From NCBI GenBank assembly GCA_900660155.1, contig CABFPE010000054.1:1466253-1530252 (forward strand): a stretch of 64,000 nt of DNA, in the 5' to 3' direction. The notes below the pieces were generated by a model that saw nothing but the letters and a program-made list of their open reading frames with translations, searched no databases and was not told the DNA's origin. Numbering within the stretch: position 1 is the stretch's first letter; the number at the start of each line of letters is the position of its first letter. Below, piece by piece: positions 36,836 to 49,015 of the stretch. This DNA is from Hofstenia miamia (taxonomy: Eukaryota > Xenacoelomorpha > Acoela > Hofsteniidae). The translations under genes were made by a program, and so were the position numbers.

Positions 36836-37960
36836 GTGTGACATAATCTATCAAACTATCATGATTGGTCAAGATGAGAGAAAAGGATGAAGGAAACAAA
36901 GACTAAAATTATTAATATTGATTATAATGATTAAAATGTAAATCATGATAGGATTGATTATTTTCACTTTGTAAATGTTTTGTGCAATTATATCTAAAAT
37001 TATACTCGACAGTATTTGACAAAACAAAAGATGGTCAAACAGCGTAGTCAAATTAACGCTGACGTTGCGTAATATTAGCAGAAATATTAAGCGAGGGAAA
37101 AACTGTCAACAAGAAAGATTAACAGGTACTAGTCGAGTATTTAGTTGTTTATCACTAAGTGCTATAAATATACAGAACGTGATGTAAATAATGATGAGCA
37201 AATCTACTTTGGATTTATTTTCTCTTGTCAGGTTATTTTATATATTCTGATGGAAAGCTAAACATCTACGAGCTAGGGTAATTGTATGGTGGTTCCCACA
37301 TCCGGTTAAAGGTATGCTGGAGCAGCCTCCTAATAGCTATTCCACAGCGGGGAGGGCGACAGCTGTAGTTACCTGGTGTGCTCTTAGGTTACGGATAGGT
37401 ATAGGAGTTTTTTACCGTTATAGCTTTCCTAATTGTCATTGCTTGTCTGATATTGTTATTGCAGCCTATAGGTTTTACATGTCAATTATATTATCGATGA
37501 ACTCAAGTTATTTATTACATTATTTATTACATTCACTATGCTACATGACGATTGATGATTTAACCATGTTTACATCTAGATGGTTATTACGATTGTATTC
37601 TTATATTTTACTATACATAGTTTATCTAATAGTCACTACATGTTGCTCAATGTGTTGTACGGTAGACCTCTGGCCGACTTCTAGTTCCCAATTTTCGCTG
37701 GCGGCATTGATTGTTTACATGTATCCAGGGCTATTATACATTTCTATATATGTAGGGTTATTATATGTAGGGCCTAATAACAAGCTATTTCAGCGGCAAG
37801 GTTGCACAACTTCGCTCATTGCATCAGTTCGTAATAACAAAAACAATCAATGCCCTAAATTCTTAAGTAGTCGCAATTCCCATTACACTGAGTTCGCTAT
37901 TCACATAACCATTCCTTGGTTGTTCTCTATCTCACAGTGGCAGTTCCATTGGTAAGATGT
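36836..37960 (+). repeat. probable long terminal repeat of an LTR retrotransposon
   Basis: A polypurine tract (GAAGGGGGAG) is followed by TGTGACATAATC, the usual start of a long terminal repeat. The last part is shared with the decayed copy at 23.93-24.56 kb. The 213-codon open frame at 37314-37955 lies inside this repeat, has no known domain, and is therefore not called a gene. No coding interior lies next to it, so it may be a solo repeat. The right border is approximate. Confidence 0.5.
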
Positions 37961-40900
37961 GGCTGGCGGAGGTGCTCCTGGACATGCACGCCTACTTTTA
38001 AGTGTCGATCCTGTCTTCCAGTATCTGTTTTACCTAAATATGTTGGAGTAAATTGAGTAGCTAAAAGGCTCTTGTGTATTAAATTAGTTTAATAGACTGC
38101 ACACTTATTGGAAAGGAGAGAAATTGGAAAAGTGTCAACTCTGTTTAATGGTTAAGCTAAGAAAAGTAATAGTTTTCTCTAAGTAAACTCATCACAGCGG
38201 GTTGGCATGATTCTACGCAAATCATTGAACAGTCCATATGCCTTTAACACTTTTTTCAATTCTTTTGCAGACCTTTTTTCATGATTTGCAATACACTTAT
38301 AACACAAAACTATATTAAAGAACTGTTAAACTTCAAAAGCAATGGAAAGCATTTCTAATAGCATGTGACTTTGTGTTTAGAATTAATCCAATAGAATACT
38401 CAAAGAATGACCCACAAACTGTTCTTTGATATGTTTGATATTTTGAATGGTGTTTTGTATTTTTGAAGTACATTTACACTTTTCTTAGATAGTATAGCTT
38501 TTGCAGTACCCTAGATTTAGAAATAAGCTATGGCTGTATTTCGGGAGTCACAGTGGTGTAGTCCTATTTTGTTAACAATGAGGGCCTTATTAATTTAAAA
38601 GTTTTGGGACCCCATGCTGGTCATAAAATGCTTACACACACCCTTCTATTCAAAATTAAACAGAAATTCAACTCTTAATTAATTGAGATCTCTATTAGTT
38701 TCGGCTTGACTATCATCAACTGAATGGTGTCTAAGCAACCAAATCCTCTACAATTTCAACAGACTGCATTTTCATTCCAAAGGCAATACAGTAGACGCTT
38801 TATAATACAGTACACTTTATAAATCTACTGAAAATATATCACTCCCTAATACATCCAAATTTATCTGGAATTGATTTCTACATTGAAAACCCATCTGTTA
38901 ATAAATGCAATACCCCTATTAATAAATCTAATTTTTCTAAGAGAATGACCGAATTATGTATTGAATCGCGAAACTTATTGTCATAGATGATACTGAGGTT
39001 GAAATTCTGCGCTCAAGAGGCTACAAAGCATATGAATTTGTTGGAGGCCATATATATGATCCAGTGAACTTGGAATTAGTTTCTTGGAACATCAAAAACA
39101 GTTAGATCAAAGCCGGATCTACTGCTTTGGGGGGCTGTTTAATGAAGAATCGAATTTTCCATCACCTCTACTCTATTGACTGAAAAGAAAGTTTTTAGAT
39201 GGCTATTGATTGGTGATATTATAGTTTCGGGTGTGAAGGAAGAAGACATGCTTAATGAGCTAGTCCACGACATTGTGGATTGCAAACGAGAGTAAATCGA
39301 TCTTAACGTAAAGGTAACTACTCTTGACCCTCCGACAGCTGCGGAAATGCGACATTGCCTTTTTGAATTGGAATATAGTTTCAATAGTCTTGGATACAGC
39401 AAAATAGACGCCTCTGTTGCTTGCAAAGTGCATCAGCCCTGAATTATAGGAAAAGTTCCCCTAAAACAAGTAATTCTTGATAAATTTAATGTCTGCCAAA
39501 AACAGAACATTTGTTGAGACTTCTATAAATTGCCTAGCAATGGTTATAACTTTCTAGTGTTTGCAATTTTCCTTTTAGTTATTGGACCCCCACCCCACTG
39601 CACCCCTGCGGAGCCATAGTGCCCGAGCTAACAATAGTGTATGACCTATCTGCCTTTGTTTTTGACAAACGCTTTGCTATAGCGCAATATATTGTAGGAT
39701 CATCACCCAGGCCGAGATGTGCATTAACTCGTGTATATTTAGTAACACTAACCGGCCGATTCTCCATCGCGGGGTAATGTCTATTTTGTTTAACCTTTGT
39801 TGTCTCGTTTACACGTCGAACTTAGTCCAAACTACATTTAGATCCATCCGAGTATATGAAGTAACCACTACTATTTAGGTAATTCGATTGGAGAGACTAC
39901 AGTTCGTGATGGGCCACTGCCTGAAGCGGTATCAGATCACTGAGAAGCCATCCGCCTTCCTGAACATTCCAATGGCCGACTACTCAGCTCATGCTGAGTG
40001 TACCCTAACTACTTGGTGATAATAAATGCCAGTCACAATTCGACTTAATAGCTCATGCTCAAGAATGTGTTTTTCAGTAATATGACTAATACACAAAAAT
40101 GCAGAGACACTAGCTGCTAGTAAAAGCTAGTTAATAAATAAGGCAGCTTCCTATCCTACATTTAAAATAGAAATAATAATCAATAATGAATGACACCAAC
40201 TACGACAAAATTAAAAAGAATCAAACTATCTACCTACCTACAGAAAAAATATGTACAATCAACAACATTACGATAATAAAGTAAACAGTCTCCTAGTTGT
40301 AACAAATTTGTAAAATAAGATACTAAATAAGTAACATCCCTAGGTTTGGCTCACTCGCCTTATTGCGAACTTATTTACTACATGTAGCAACTCAAGATCA
40401 GTAGCCAGCTAAGCATGATATAAAAACTCCTATTCGTGTTCCTAACTTAGATGCATGCGATTGATCAAGGCACTAACTAAATTTCCTCTCGCAACAGCCT
40501 GTGGATCGTTACATGCATGAAATGCTTAACTGCGCATTATCTAATAATTAATCAAACTGAATAAATATAGATAAACTGCTAAGGAGTTTATTTTCCATCA
40601 ACTGACTGTTCATCTTAGTACATATTTATATAAAATTACTGCAAACATATTTTTATCTAAACAAGTACCTGTCACCGTTTTATTTCAGCCGTCTACATAG
40701 AATACTTCTGCGTGAAAATGGCGGCTATCTAAAATCAACGTCGAGCTAATTGTCCACATGTGATTTGTCAAAAGAGTTAAAGCGGTAAATACTCGCTTTA
40801 CAATTTTTCAAATAACATGACGTGATGCTAATCTATTAAAAGTACAAAAGTGATATGAATAAGTTTTATATTAAATTGATATTCGATCTTGGTTATTTCT

Positions 40901-41977
40901 TATCTTTCTTGGTTTTCCATATTCTCCGAAAATTCCCGAACTTGCCAAGATAGAAATTTGGTATGATAAACATTTCCTTAGATATAAATTTTGCGTTTTC
41001 AAAAAAAGTAGAAGTGATTTAAAATAATTCAGACGTATGCTGTAAAAATGTTATTAGCAACAATATCATGAAGTTGAATAACTACACTTTAGGACAATAG
41101 AAAATTGCGCACAGTAGGGCCTTCCTAACATATGTTAATAACACACTGACACAGTGTAGAGTCTATACAATGACCTCAATTAGGACATCCAATTAATAAT
41201 GTTACCACAATTTTCATTTGTCTTTCTTTCAGTACTTTTTAAGATTGTGAGGTGCGGTACACCGCGACATGCCGCAGTATCCAATTAGGAAAACGCTCAT
41301 AGCGCGGTGAGAAAACTTGCGGTAGCACCTTCTGTCATAGAATATACAATCTCGAGAAAAAATTAATATCAAATGTACCAATAATAATTATTTTATGAAA
41401 AATATAACTATGAAATATTAATAGAATTAGTACTTTGAATGAAAAGAATCTTTAGCAGCAAACTTTATTAACTTTTTAAGTTGCTAAGCTCAAAAGTAGA
41501 TATTTTGCGCTATCAGTGGTAACTTTCGATCCATTGCAGTATACCGTGATGAAATTAATATTTGTGCGGCGATGGAAAAATAATTCTGCGGTATGGCAGC
41601 AACGTATATGGTATAAAATTGTCCTACGACAATAATTAATAAAACTAAATTGGAAATAGTGTAACATGCTACTGTGCAAAGGGTCGTGGATTTTGCGTCA
41701 CCAGGTTTTCCAATTCTTTCGAAAAAATTTGATTTTAAACTACAGAGAGTTCAACGACGGGCAGAACAATATAGACAATAATTACTTCTATTTGCGAAAA
41801 CCTTTTCTCGAAATCATTGACTTTCCTCAATGACTCCCAAAGTTTTACCCAGATCTGGACATAATTATTATGAACCAGAACAAAGAAAACATAGTATTCC
41901 GATTATCAAATCTGAAATGTAAAAATTTGTTTATTTTTTAAAGTAGCTTTCATTTGCCAGTTTATTATTATAACCTT
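37961..41977. other. unassigned sequence, some of higher GC, no supported gene
   Basis: At 39.1-40.05 kb composition is less AT-rich, and scraps look faintly protein-like (for example VKEEDMLNELVHDIVD near 39.24 kb, and on the minus strand VTKYTRVNAHLGLGDD near 39.7 kb), suggesting decayed mobile-element sequence I cannot name. At 41.25-41.6 kb repeated GCGGTA/CCGC motifs resemble those of the hAT-type MITE at 20.5 kb. No start, splice pattern or family match supports a host gene. Confidence 0.35.
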
Positions 41978-42989
41978 TATCATACGATTCTATTCAATTG
42001 GATTCTATATTCTCCATAGACATTCCGATTTCCAATAAAATGTACTTTACCCAACAAATTTGTGAGATTTAGGCTGAAGCGGTCTCGAATTTTGCACACT
42101 TACCCCATTCCGCGGGAAATTAAATTCTAATCTTCATTATGTAATTGCATACGACATTGATTTTAAATTCCTATTAAGTTGCAATTTACATCCATAGCTT
42201 AGCTTATGAAGCACTGTAAAATTTGACGGAATCCTCAAATATCAGCAAATGTACGGGATCATTGTCTGAGTAACTATATCGACTGCTTAGTAAAACAAAT
42301 AAAAACTTCACTTAATTCTGTGTGTTTGGAATTAACGAAATTAGGAAAAAGATTTTTCAAGGATGTATACACACGCAATTAGGTGTCGAAAACCTTGAGC
42401 TCATTCATTTTATCTATAAATTTCATGCACTTCTATAAAAGTAACTTCATAATGCGAAAATTTGGTGATACTACATATATATATATATATATATAGTTTC
42501 ACCAAATTTTCGCATTATGAAGTTACTTTTATAGAAGTGCATGAAATTTATAGATAAAATGAATGAGCTCAAGGTTTTCGACACCTAATTGCGTGTGTAT
42601 ACATCCTTGAAAAATCTTTTTCCTAATTTCGTTAATTCCAAACACACAGAATTAAGTGAAGTTTTTATTTGTTTTACTAAGCAGTCGATATAGTTACTCA
42701 GACAATGATCCCGTACATTTGCTGATATTTGAGGATTCCGTCAAATTTTACAGTGCTTCATAAGCTAAGCTATGGATGTAAATTGCAACTTAATAGGAAT
42801 TTAAAATCAATGTCGTATGCAATTACATAATGAAGATTAGAATTTAATTTCCCGCGGAATGGGGTAAGTGTGCAAAATTCGAGACCGCTTCAGCCTAAAT
42901 CTCACAAATTTGTTGGGTAAAGTACATTTTATTGGAAATCGGAATGTCTATGGAGAATATAGAATCCAATTGAATAGAATCGTATGATA
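41978..42989. repeat. perfect 491-bp inverted repeat with AT spacer
   Basis: The left arm 41978-42468 and right arm 42499-42989 are reverse complements, with no mismatch found by eye, around about 30 bp of mostly TA sequence. The right arm ends exactly at the unresolved base 42990, next to the Gly-rich coding end of the TPM gene. Such a perfect palindrome at a join is more likely an assembly or fold-back read artefact than biology, but a recent inverted duplication or foldback element is possible. Confidence 0.9.
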
Positions 42990-42990
42990 N

Positions 42991-45900
42991 ACCACCGTCG
43001 CTGCCTCCAAAGCTGAAAAAGTTTGTGGTGTGATGAGAAGAAGAAGAGGATCCACCGCCTTTGCAAAACCCAAAATAATTACAAAGAAACACGACTCCAA
43101 CTATCAGACCAGCTCCTCCTCCAATAAACAGTAAAAGAACAAAAATATTTGAAAATATTCCTTCACCCATGCTATCTGATGATGGATGAGATTCATAGTA
43201 TATCAGTTTATCTACTACAGCTTCCAAGCCTCTAGCATAGTCTTTATCTTTAAGATAAGGTATTGCAACTTGGATAGTATTACTGATGGCAATATCAGGA
43301 ATATAATTGCTCACACTTGGTGATGTTGAAATATGTATCTAAATTTTTCATTTTTGAGATTAATGTTATCATAATTCATATATGATTTGCTATATTTGCA
43401 ACAATTTTAATGATTTATCGCGTGAAAGTTTGCCCCATTTTCATTCTAAAAATTAATATTTGTGCTTAGCACTGAAAAATTGAAAATCAGAAAAAACAAA
43501 AAATTTACTGAATTGTTATGCTACACAAAAAATTTGCGAATTTAAAGCATATTTATTGCATATTTATCTGCAAATTTTTTCAAAAAAAACAACAAAATTT
43601 TCTCGCTCTTTGCAGATTCGCTATGAAATTGAATTCAATTTTTAATGAAATGCGACAAAGCATTGTTCTAATGATATCTTGAAGTCTTTGTGATTTTTCA
43701 GATTTTACATCAATACTTAACTCGATCCATAGTATTGAAAATCTGGATGAAAATGATGTGTTTTGAAAATTAGTGATACTAAAAATATTCTCTACTGTAT
43801 TATATTATCCAGTGGCAATTTTAGGAAAATGTATTAAAAAAACTAAATTTAAACTACCTTTCCATCATCTTTTCCTAGTATTATAATAATAGAATTATCA
43901 CAGGAACTGAGTTTCCAATAATGTAAATTTAGTTGATCCGCTACTTCTTTGTATGCAGCAGATTTGGATTGCGCCCTAAAATTATGAAATTACTTCAGTT
44001 GAAGAATTGCAGATTTATATTAGCAATTGAATTTCAAACGATCGTAAGCTTTAAAGGGCTTGTTCACTCTAAATATTTTCGATATACACGAAATTTTTTT
44101 GTGAAAACAGTATTATTTGAAATGTGCAAAACTAAACTTACGTTAGAAAAATACTATAAAATTATCACACGTAATTAGTGCTAATTAAAGGAATAATTTT
44201 CTACAATATTAGTTAACTTTGATCTAAAATTTTCTAGTTTTGATTCAAATATGGGCAATTCTCAAAAAAATATTTTAAAGGATATAAGGTATAATTTAAT
44301 TCAACATTCAGCAATTTACAAATAGTTACCCAATATATAGTTGATTAAAGACCGCAATTCCTATTTGTAACCCTTTGCAAGGAATTGAATCTTCACATCT
44401 ACATTCCGTTTCTGAAGATACAGAGGAAAGCTGCCTAGCAAGAGATCTAGCTAAATTTTTCAGTAATTAAAATTATTTACATATACTTTAAATTGCATAG
44501 TGCTTAGATACTAACTGAACAATAATAACATTGTACAAATATGTATAGTAGTGTGATAAATATGTTCTTTACTATGTTGATCGAATTGATAGTTAGTATA
44601 GTTTTTGTCAAACGTATTTTTTTTGAAAATCTGAAAATATTTACAAATGCATTTTCAATCAGGTCATATTTATATAAACAAATGATTGAAAGAAATTGCA
44701 CAAATGGGCTCTTCTCAATAAAGTCGAATTCTAATCCAAAATATAAATTGGTTTACCCTATAACTTCCATAGAAAAGTCATCTGTTGTAAATAGTTACAT
44801 TAAAACAAAGATGAAACTTGAAAAGCTTTAGCTGTTAATTCTGCAATAGAACAATTCAACTGATAAATGTGATTTACCTATTGCTTGCCAAAATTTTCTG
44901 TCTAACACTACTGTACATAGATTCGAATTAGAATCCAACATATATTCAGACTCTGATTTGATTTCGTATATTTGTTAGTCCATATTTGAATATTGGTTAA
45001 TATTAAATTAATATTAAGTCTTCAATATTCGATTTTAATCTAAGTCAAATTTTTTTGCAAAATTAGAACGAGGCTAAATCTATGTATTTCGTAAATATTT
45101 GCAAATATAGGAATCTTTCACAGATAGAAATTTTAAAATAAGGCAGTTTTGATTCATTGTAAATTATGGAAGATGTTAGAAGCATGTCCTCATAATGCTG
45201 GATGAAGCATTCAAATTTCAGTGAGGACCAGCATGATGTGTTGTAATATATCAATGTCTATACCTCGTACAAGTATACTCTTAACAAAGTCCAACAAAAA
45301 ACATTCTAAAAAACGGGTGATTTACTTTGCAATTTTATCTGGTCACCGGATCAAATCTTATTAGGATCGAAATGGTCACCATGTCACATTTTGTGACCTT
45401 GTTGCAACTCTGATACAGCACAGAAAAATTGAAATTCATTTGAAGGAGACGATTACTATATTACATAAAGCTATTGAACACAAAAAATTTACGATAAAAA
45501 TCTACTTTTCAATTTGATTTAGCTCATAAGGATTATAAATTATTCAATTATTTATGTTAATGAAAATGTGTTTACAAATATTCTATTGTAAAATACGAGC
45601 GTAAATGCGTAAATTATTAAAACCACAGAAGTAGAATCGGGTTGGAATTTTAAAACTTGATAAAAATTATAATTCATAATATGTATTAAAAATTTTTTTT
45701 GATGTTTTGTAAAAGAATATAATATTTTTAAGGCTTCCATGGTGTCAGCTGCAATTGAGGAGCGCCTTTTAGTCACAATAAGCCCACAAGAAGAGAGGTC
45801 CTTCTGAGATCAACCACAAACAAACTTCAATATTATAATAATTATTATTATATCTTGTTAAAGCTTAAAAAATTATTTTCCACACGAACTCAACCCACTT

Positions 45901-46178
45901 TCAAAAACTCATCGTTACCCGATCCGAACTCGATTTCATCTCTGTTAAGCCACTATTGACTTGTATTCAGAAGAAGCATTTTTATATAACACTACATATT
46001 ATAAATGCATACCATCATCTGAATACAAGACTTCATCTAAATTGCAAATGTTGGAGGGAGATCTCATGTTACACTTTCCATATTCTTTCTGTGGATTTGG
46101 TATTTGGGCAACACGGTAAGGATCTGCTACTACGCAGACGAACTGCGTTAATAAAATAGAGAACACTATGTTTCGCAT
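42991..46178 (-). CDS. TPM-domain membrane protein, MOLO-1-like (paralogue 1, 3' end unresolved)
   Basis: Four exons on the minus strand with GT-AG borders: 46013-46178, 44330-44450, 43858-43975 and 42991-43338 (phases 1, 2, 0). The start ATG at 46176-46178 opens a signal peptide (MRNIVFSILLTQFVCVVA). Then comes the TPM domain: IPNPQ with the Cys pair KCN...NICN, CRCEDSIPCKG, a YWKLSSC segment and YLKDKDYARGLEAVVDKL. One helix (FVLLLFIGGGAGLIVGVVFL, residues about 200-220) is followed by FCKGGGSSSSSHHTTNFF and a Gly-rich end. Architecture matches the C. elegans MOLO-1 family, auxiliary subunits of levamisole-type acetylcholine receptors at the cell surface; function here is inferred. The frame after the N at 42990 (to 42895) enters the palindrome and is not trusted. 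Intron 1 holds a hAT fragment. Confidence 0.88.
45645..45944 (-). mobile_element. hAT element fragment with dimerisation-domain relic
   Basis: On the minus strand the sequence reads LSSCGLIVTKRRSSIAADTM, then EALKILYSF, the C-terminal dimerisation domain of hAT transposases (usual form SSAGLIVTKRRSSL...). The plus-strand right border CGATTTCATCTCTG at 45944 is a typical hAT end (CAGAGATG on the other strand). Most of the transposase is absent, so this is an internally deleted, dead copy in intron 1 of the TPM gene. The partner end was not located. A separate hAT-like end (CAACTCTG) lies near 45412. Confidence 0.55.
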
Positions 46179-49015
46179 TAATGCACTTAGGTTACTCTAA
46201 TCAGTGAACAGTGGCTTGTCGGTTGCTAAACAAATCAATTCGCTGTGGTTAGTGCAAATACAATTTGACAAGAAATTTTTATACAATAATTTGCATAGTG
46301 TTTGTGCCAACAATTAGAGAAGAGTTAGATAAGTAAAGGATTGCTTTTAAAATATAAAAATAATAATATAAATATAATACTTATAGAATAAAAATTCTAG
46401 TTTATAGCTTCTGTAAAACACACCTAAAATATTTGAAACTAATGTAAATACCATTATTCTTACATTACACACAGAATAACCGGGCAGTCACCTCAAGAAT
46501 GTATTAGGCTACTGATGTGGTGCATTAAGACAGAAAGTTATTGAAATAATTCACTAAAAATAGAATAAAATTTACAGTTTACAAGTCTTCTACAAATAAA
46601 ATTGCAAGCATTGTAAACTATATAATTTAAATTCCATTCAAATTAAATATACATAAACTACAAAAAATTTAATGATGTCTTATTGGCTTTTGCACCTTAT
46701 TTTGATTTTTTTACAAACCTAAGCATATAACTAAGTGAAAAAACTGGGTTAGAGAAATTTGAAACGCTTTGCCTTTCAGCAACTCCATTCTTATTAAATG
46801 TCTCAGAAAAATATTTTTGATAAAAACAAGATCGCTATCTGCTATTATTCAATATTGTAATATTCACATTTTTAATCATTTATTTTCAGAATTTCGAGCA
46901 TTTTCTGCAATTCTGTGGAAGTTCTAGACCCATATTTCATATAGAAAATGTATGAATGACAAATCAACGAGTATGTATACAAAATCCTGTATTACAAGTT
47001 GTATACAGCTACAACCTTGAAAGTAAATAATATCCAATACCAAAATTTTGTGATATCACAATGTGCTTAATATTTGGCAGACTTCAAAATATGGGAAAGT
47101 TAACGGACGTTTACGGTTATTTAAATGTTGCTAAATTTTTGTATTCAATAAAAATAAAACAGAAAATATGTCATTTTCCGTTTAAGTTCTACGATAGTCT
47201 TTTAACAACTATGTATAAAATCTACAATTTAAGAGTTTTATTAGGCATATCATTTCAATTTTTGAACCGGCCTTCCTCGCGCAATTGTTGCACACATGGC
47301 CTTTATATCTCGTCTTGTTTTAAAACCCTGCTTATCTGTTTTGCATGCAAACAATGTTATTTCCTACAGCATTTCTTAAACGGTTTTCTCTTCCTGTTGT
47401 TTGTTTACAATTCTACATTTGTTGAATTTTAAATTTGTTTATCAAAAAATCTCACTCGCATATAATTGAAATTTATTATCCATTTTTAGTTTACTTCGAA
47501 TGACGAAATAATTAACCACAATTTTTTTAATCTTGTTCACAATTGTTATGTAATAATGTGGCAAGCTTAGAAACATTCCGTAACTAATATCCTTAAACAT
47601 TATTCATTGATTACTGAATAAATGTATGTACATTATTTCACAATTTTTCTACTTAATAAAAACCCATTTTAATAAATGATTCCCATTAGAAGGTGGAATT
47701 TGCTCACAAACTAGTGTTCAATTCGAAACAGAGCAATGCTAAATACGTGAATTTCAATAATGAGACAATTAGCATTGGAACAGCAAATTCGTAAAAAATC
47801 ACGTCATAGGAAAAAAATTAATACTCGAGTAGCCTATACGCACAAACAACAACAATTATGGGCAGCGCTAAATTTGCTTTCATTCAGTTTGAATTTTAAC
47901 TGTAAAAAAATTCATTTATTTATTATGATTTCTTCTTTTGAAACAAATTCTGTTCAATCATTATTATATAGAAAATTGAATTTACTGTAAAGTATTTGAA
48001 AGAGTTGAATTGAATTGAAGAATCTTTAAAAACATTGATGTTTTAGTAAATGAGACAAATCATTTTTCAGAATATTTAATGTAGGTTTGATTTGAAACTT
48101 ATACAAATTTCATTTCAATATAGAAAGATTGATTCGATTTGTTGTCAAAAAGTTGCATTCAACATTCTGTAATATCCTTGCTAATTCTTGGAATTTTTTG
48201 ACGTATATTTTAGGAGAAAGACACATTTTTTATTTTAATTTTAGCAAAGCTATGCATCTTTTAAATTACAATTCAGACAAAAAATCATTTTTTGTTTTCA
48301 ATCAGTTTGATTGCTGTTGATTGTACCAAAATCCCAATATAGGGTAATAGTGATTTCTAAGCAGCCTTTTTTATGACATTGCAACAAACATTTCAGCAGT
48401 CATTTCGCAACTATATATGGTGACAATTTATAGATAAATCTGGCAAATCAGAAATTAATTTGCATTTAATTACTAAACAAGTTTTGAAATGATAATCTTT
48501 TGAAATAGAAAAAATCATTTAGCTTTTTTATATTTAAAGGTAAAAAATGATTATGAATAAATTATTTTGAACATTCATTTTACTCATTATTTGCAGTATT
48601 ACATAGAAGGAATTAGGGTATATGCAACATAATTACAGAGTAATATCATCATGCTGAAATTTTTTGTACTTGGAACAACACATCACCCAAAAAAACACAT
48701 CAATTTAATGTTGTCAATATTGGTCAAAGCTTTGCCAAATTTTTTTATCTTTTCAATTTCGCATTCACAAAACGATTACAGGAGCTCTGCAAGAAACTAA
48801 AATACTGTTTAATGAAACTTTTCTAAATCGGAATATTGGCCAATCAAATCATCCAAACTGAAGGTCGCGTTGCAGGGATTGTTTCTGTTCTCCTTAGTTT
48901 GATTAGTATGAGCTCTACTTACAATATATGAAACGCATTGGAATGGTAAAAGTATCAAAATATTATTTTACATTAAATGTTAATCTTATATTTACAAAAT
49001 GTGTTAAGTAAATCT
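46179..49015. other. spacer between the two TPM genes
   Basis: This holds the promoter side of paralogue 1 and the 3' side of paralogue 2. I see no further exon. The frame at 47061-47432 (123 codons) is Cys- and Phe-rich without a known domain and is probably chance. Confidence 0.45.
46217..46235 (-). promoter_or_regulatory. conserved block upstream of paralogue 1
   Basis: The plus-strand text TGTC(G)GTTGCTAAACAAAT lies about 39 bases upstream of the start codon, and the same block with one change lies 36 bases upstream of paralogue 2. It is either a shared 5' untranslated segment or a core promoter element kept since the duplication. No TATA box is obvious. Confidence 0.35.

Noticed and set aside
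37314-37955. 213-codon ORF as a membrane-protein gene
   Set aside because: It lies inside a repeat with a second copy at 24 kb, lacks a known domain, and has no splice or regulatory support.
42895-42989. Apparent C-terminal extension of TPM paralogue 1 beyond the N
   Set aside because: This frame runs into the inverted-repeat arm after an unresolved base, and paralogue 2 instead ends in a Gly-rich tail. It is most likely a join artefact.
47061-47432. 123-codon ORF between the TPM genes
   Set aside because: Cys/Phe-rich with no domain, no splice sites, and no counterpart beside the other paralogue.
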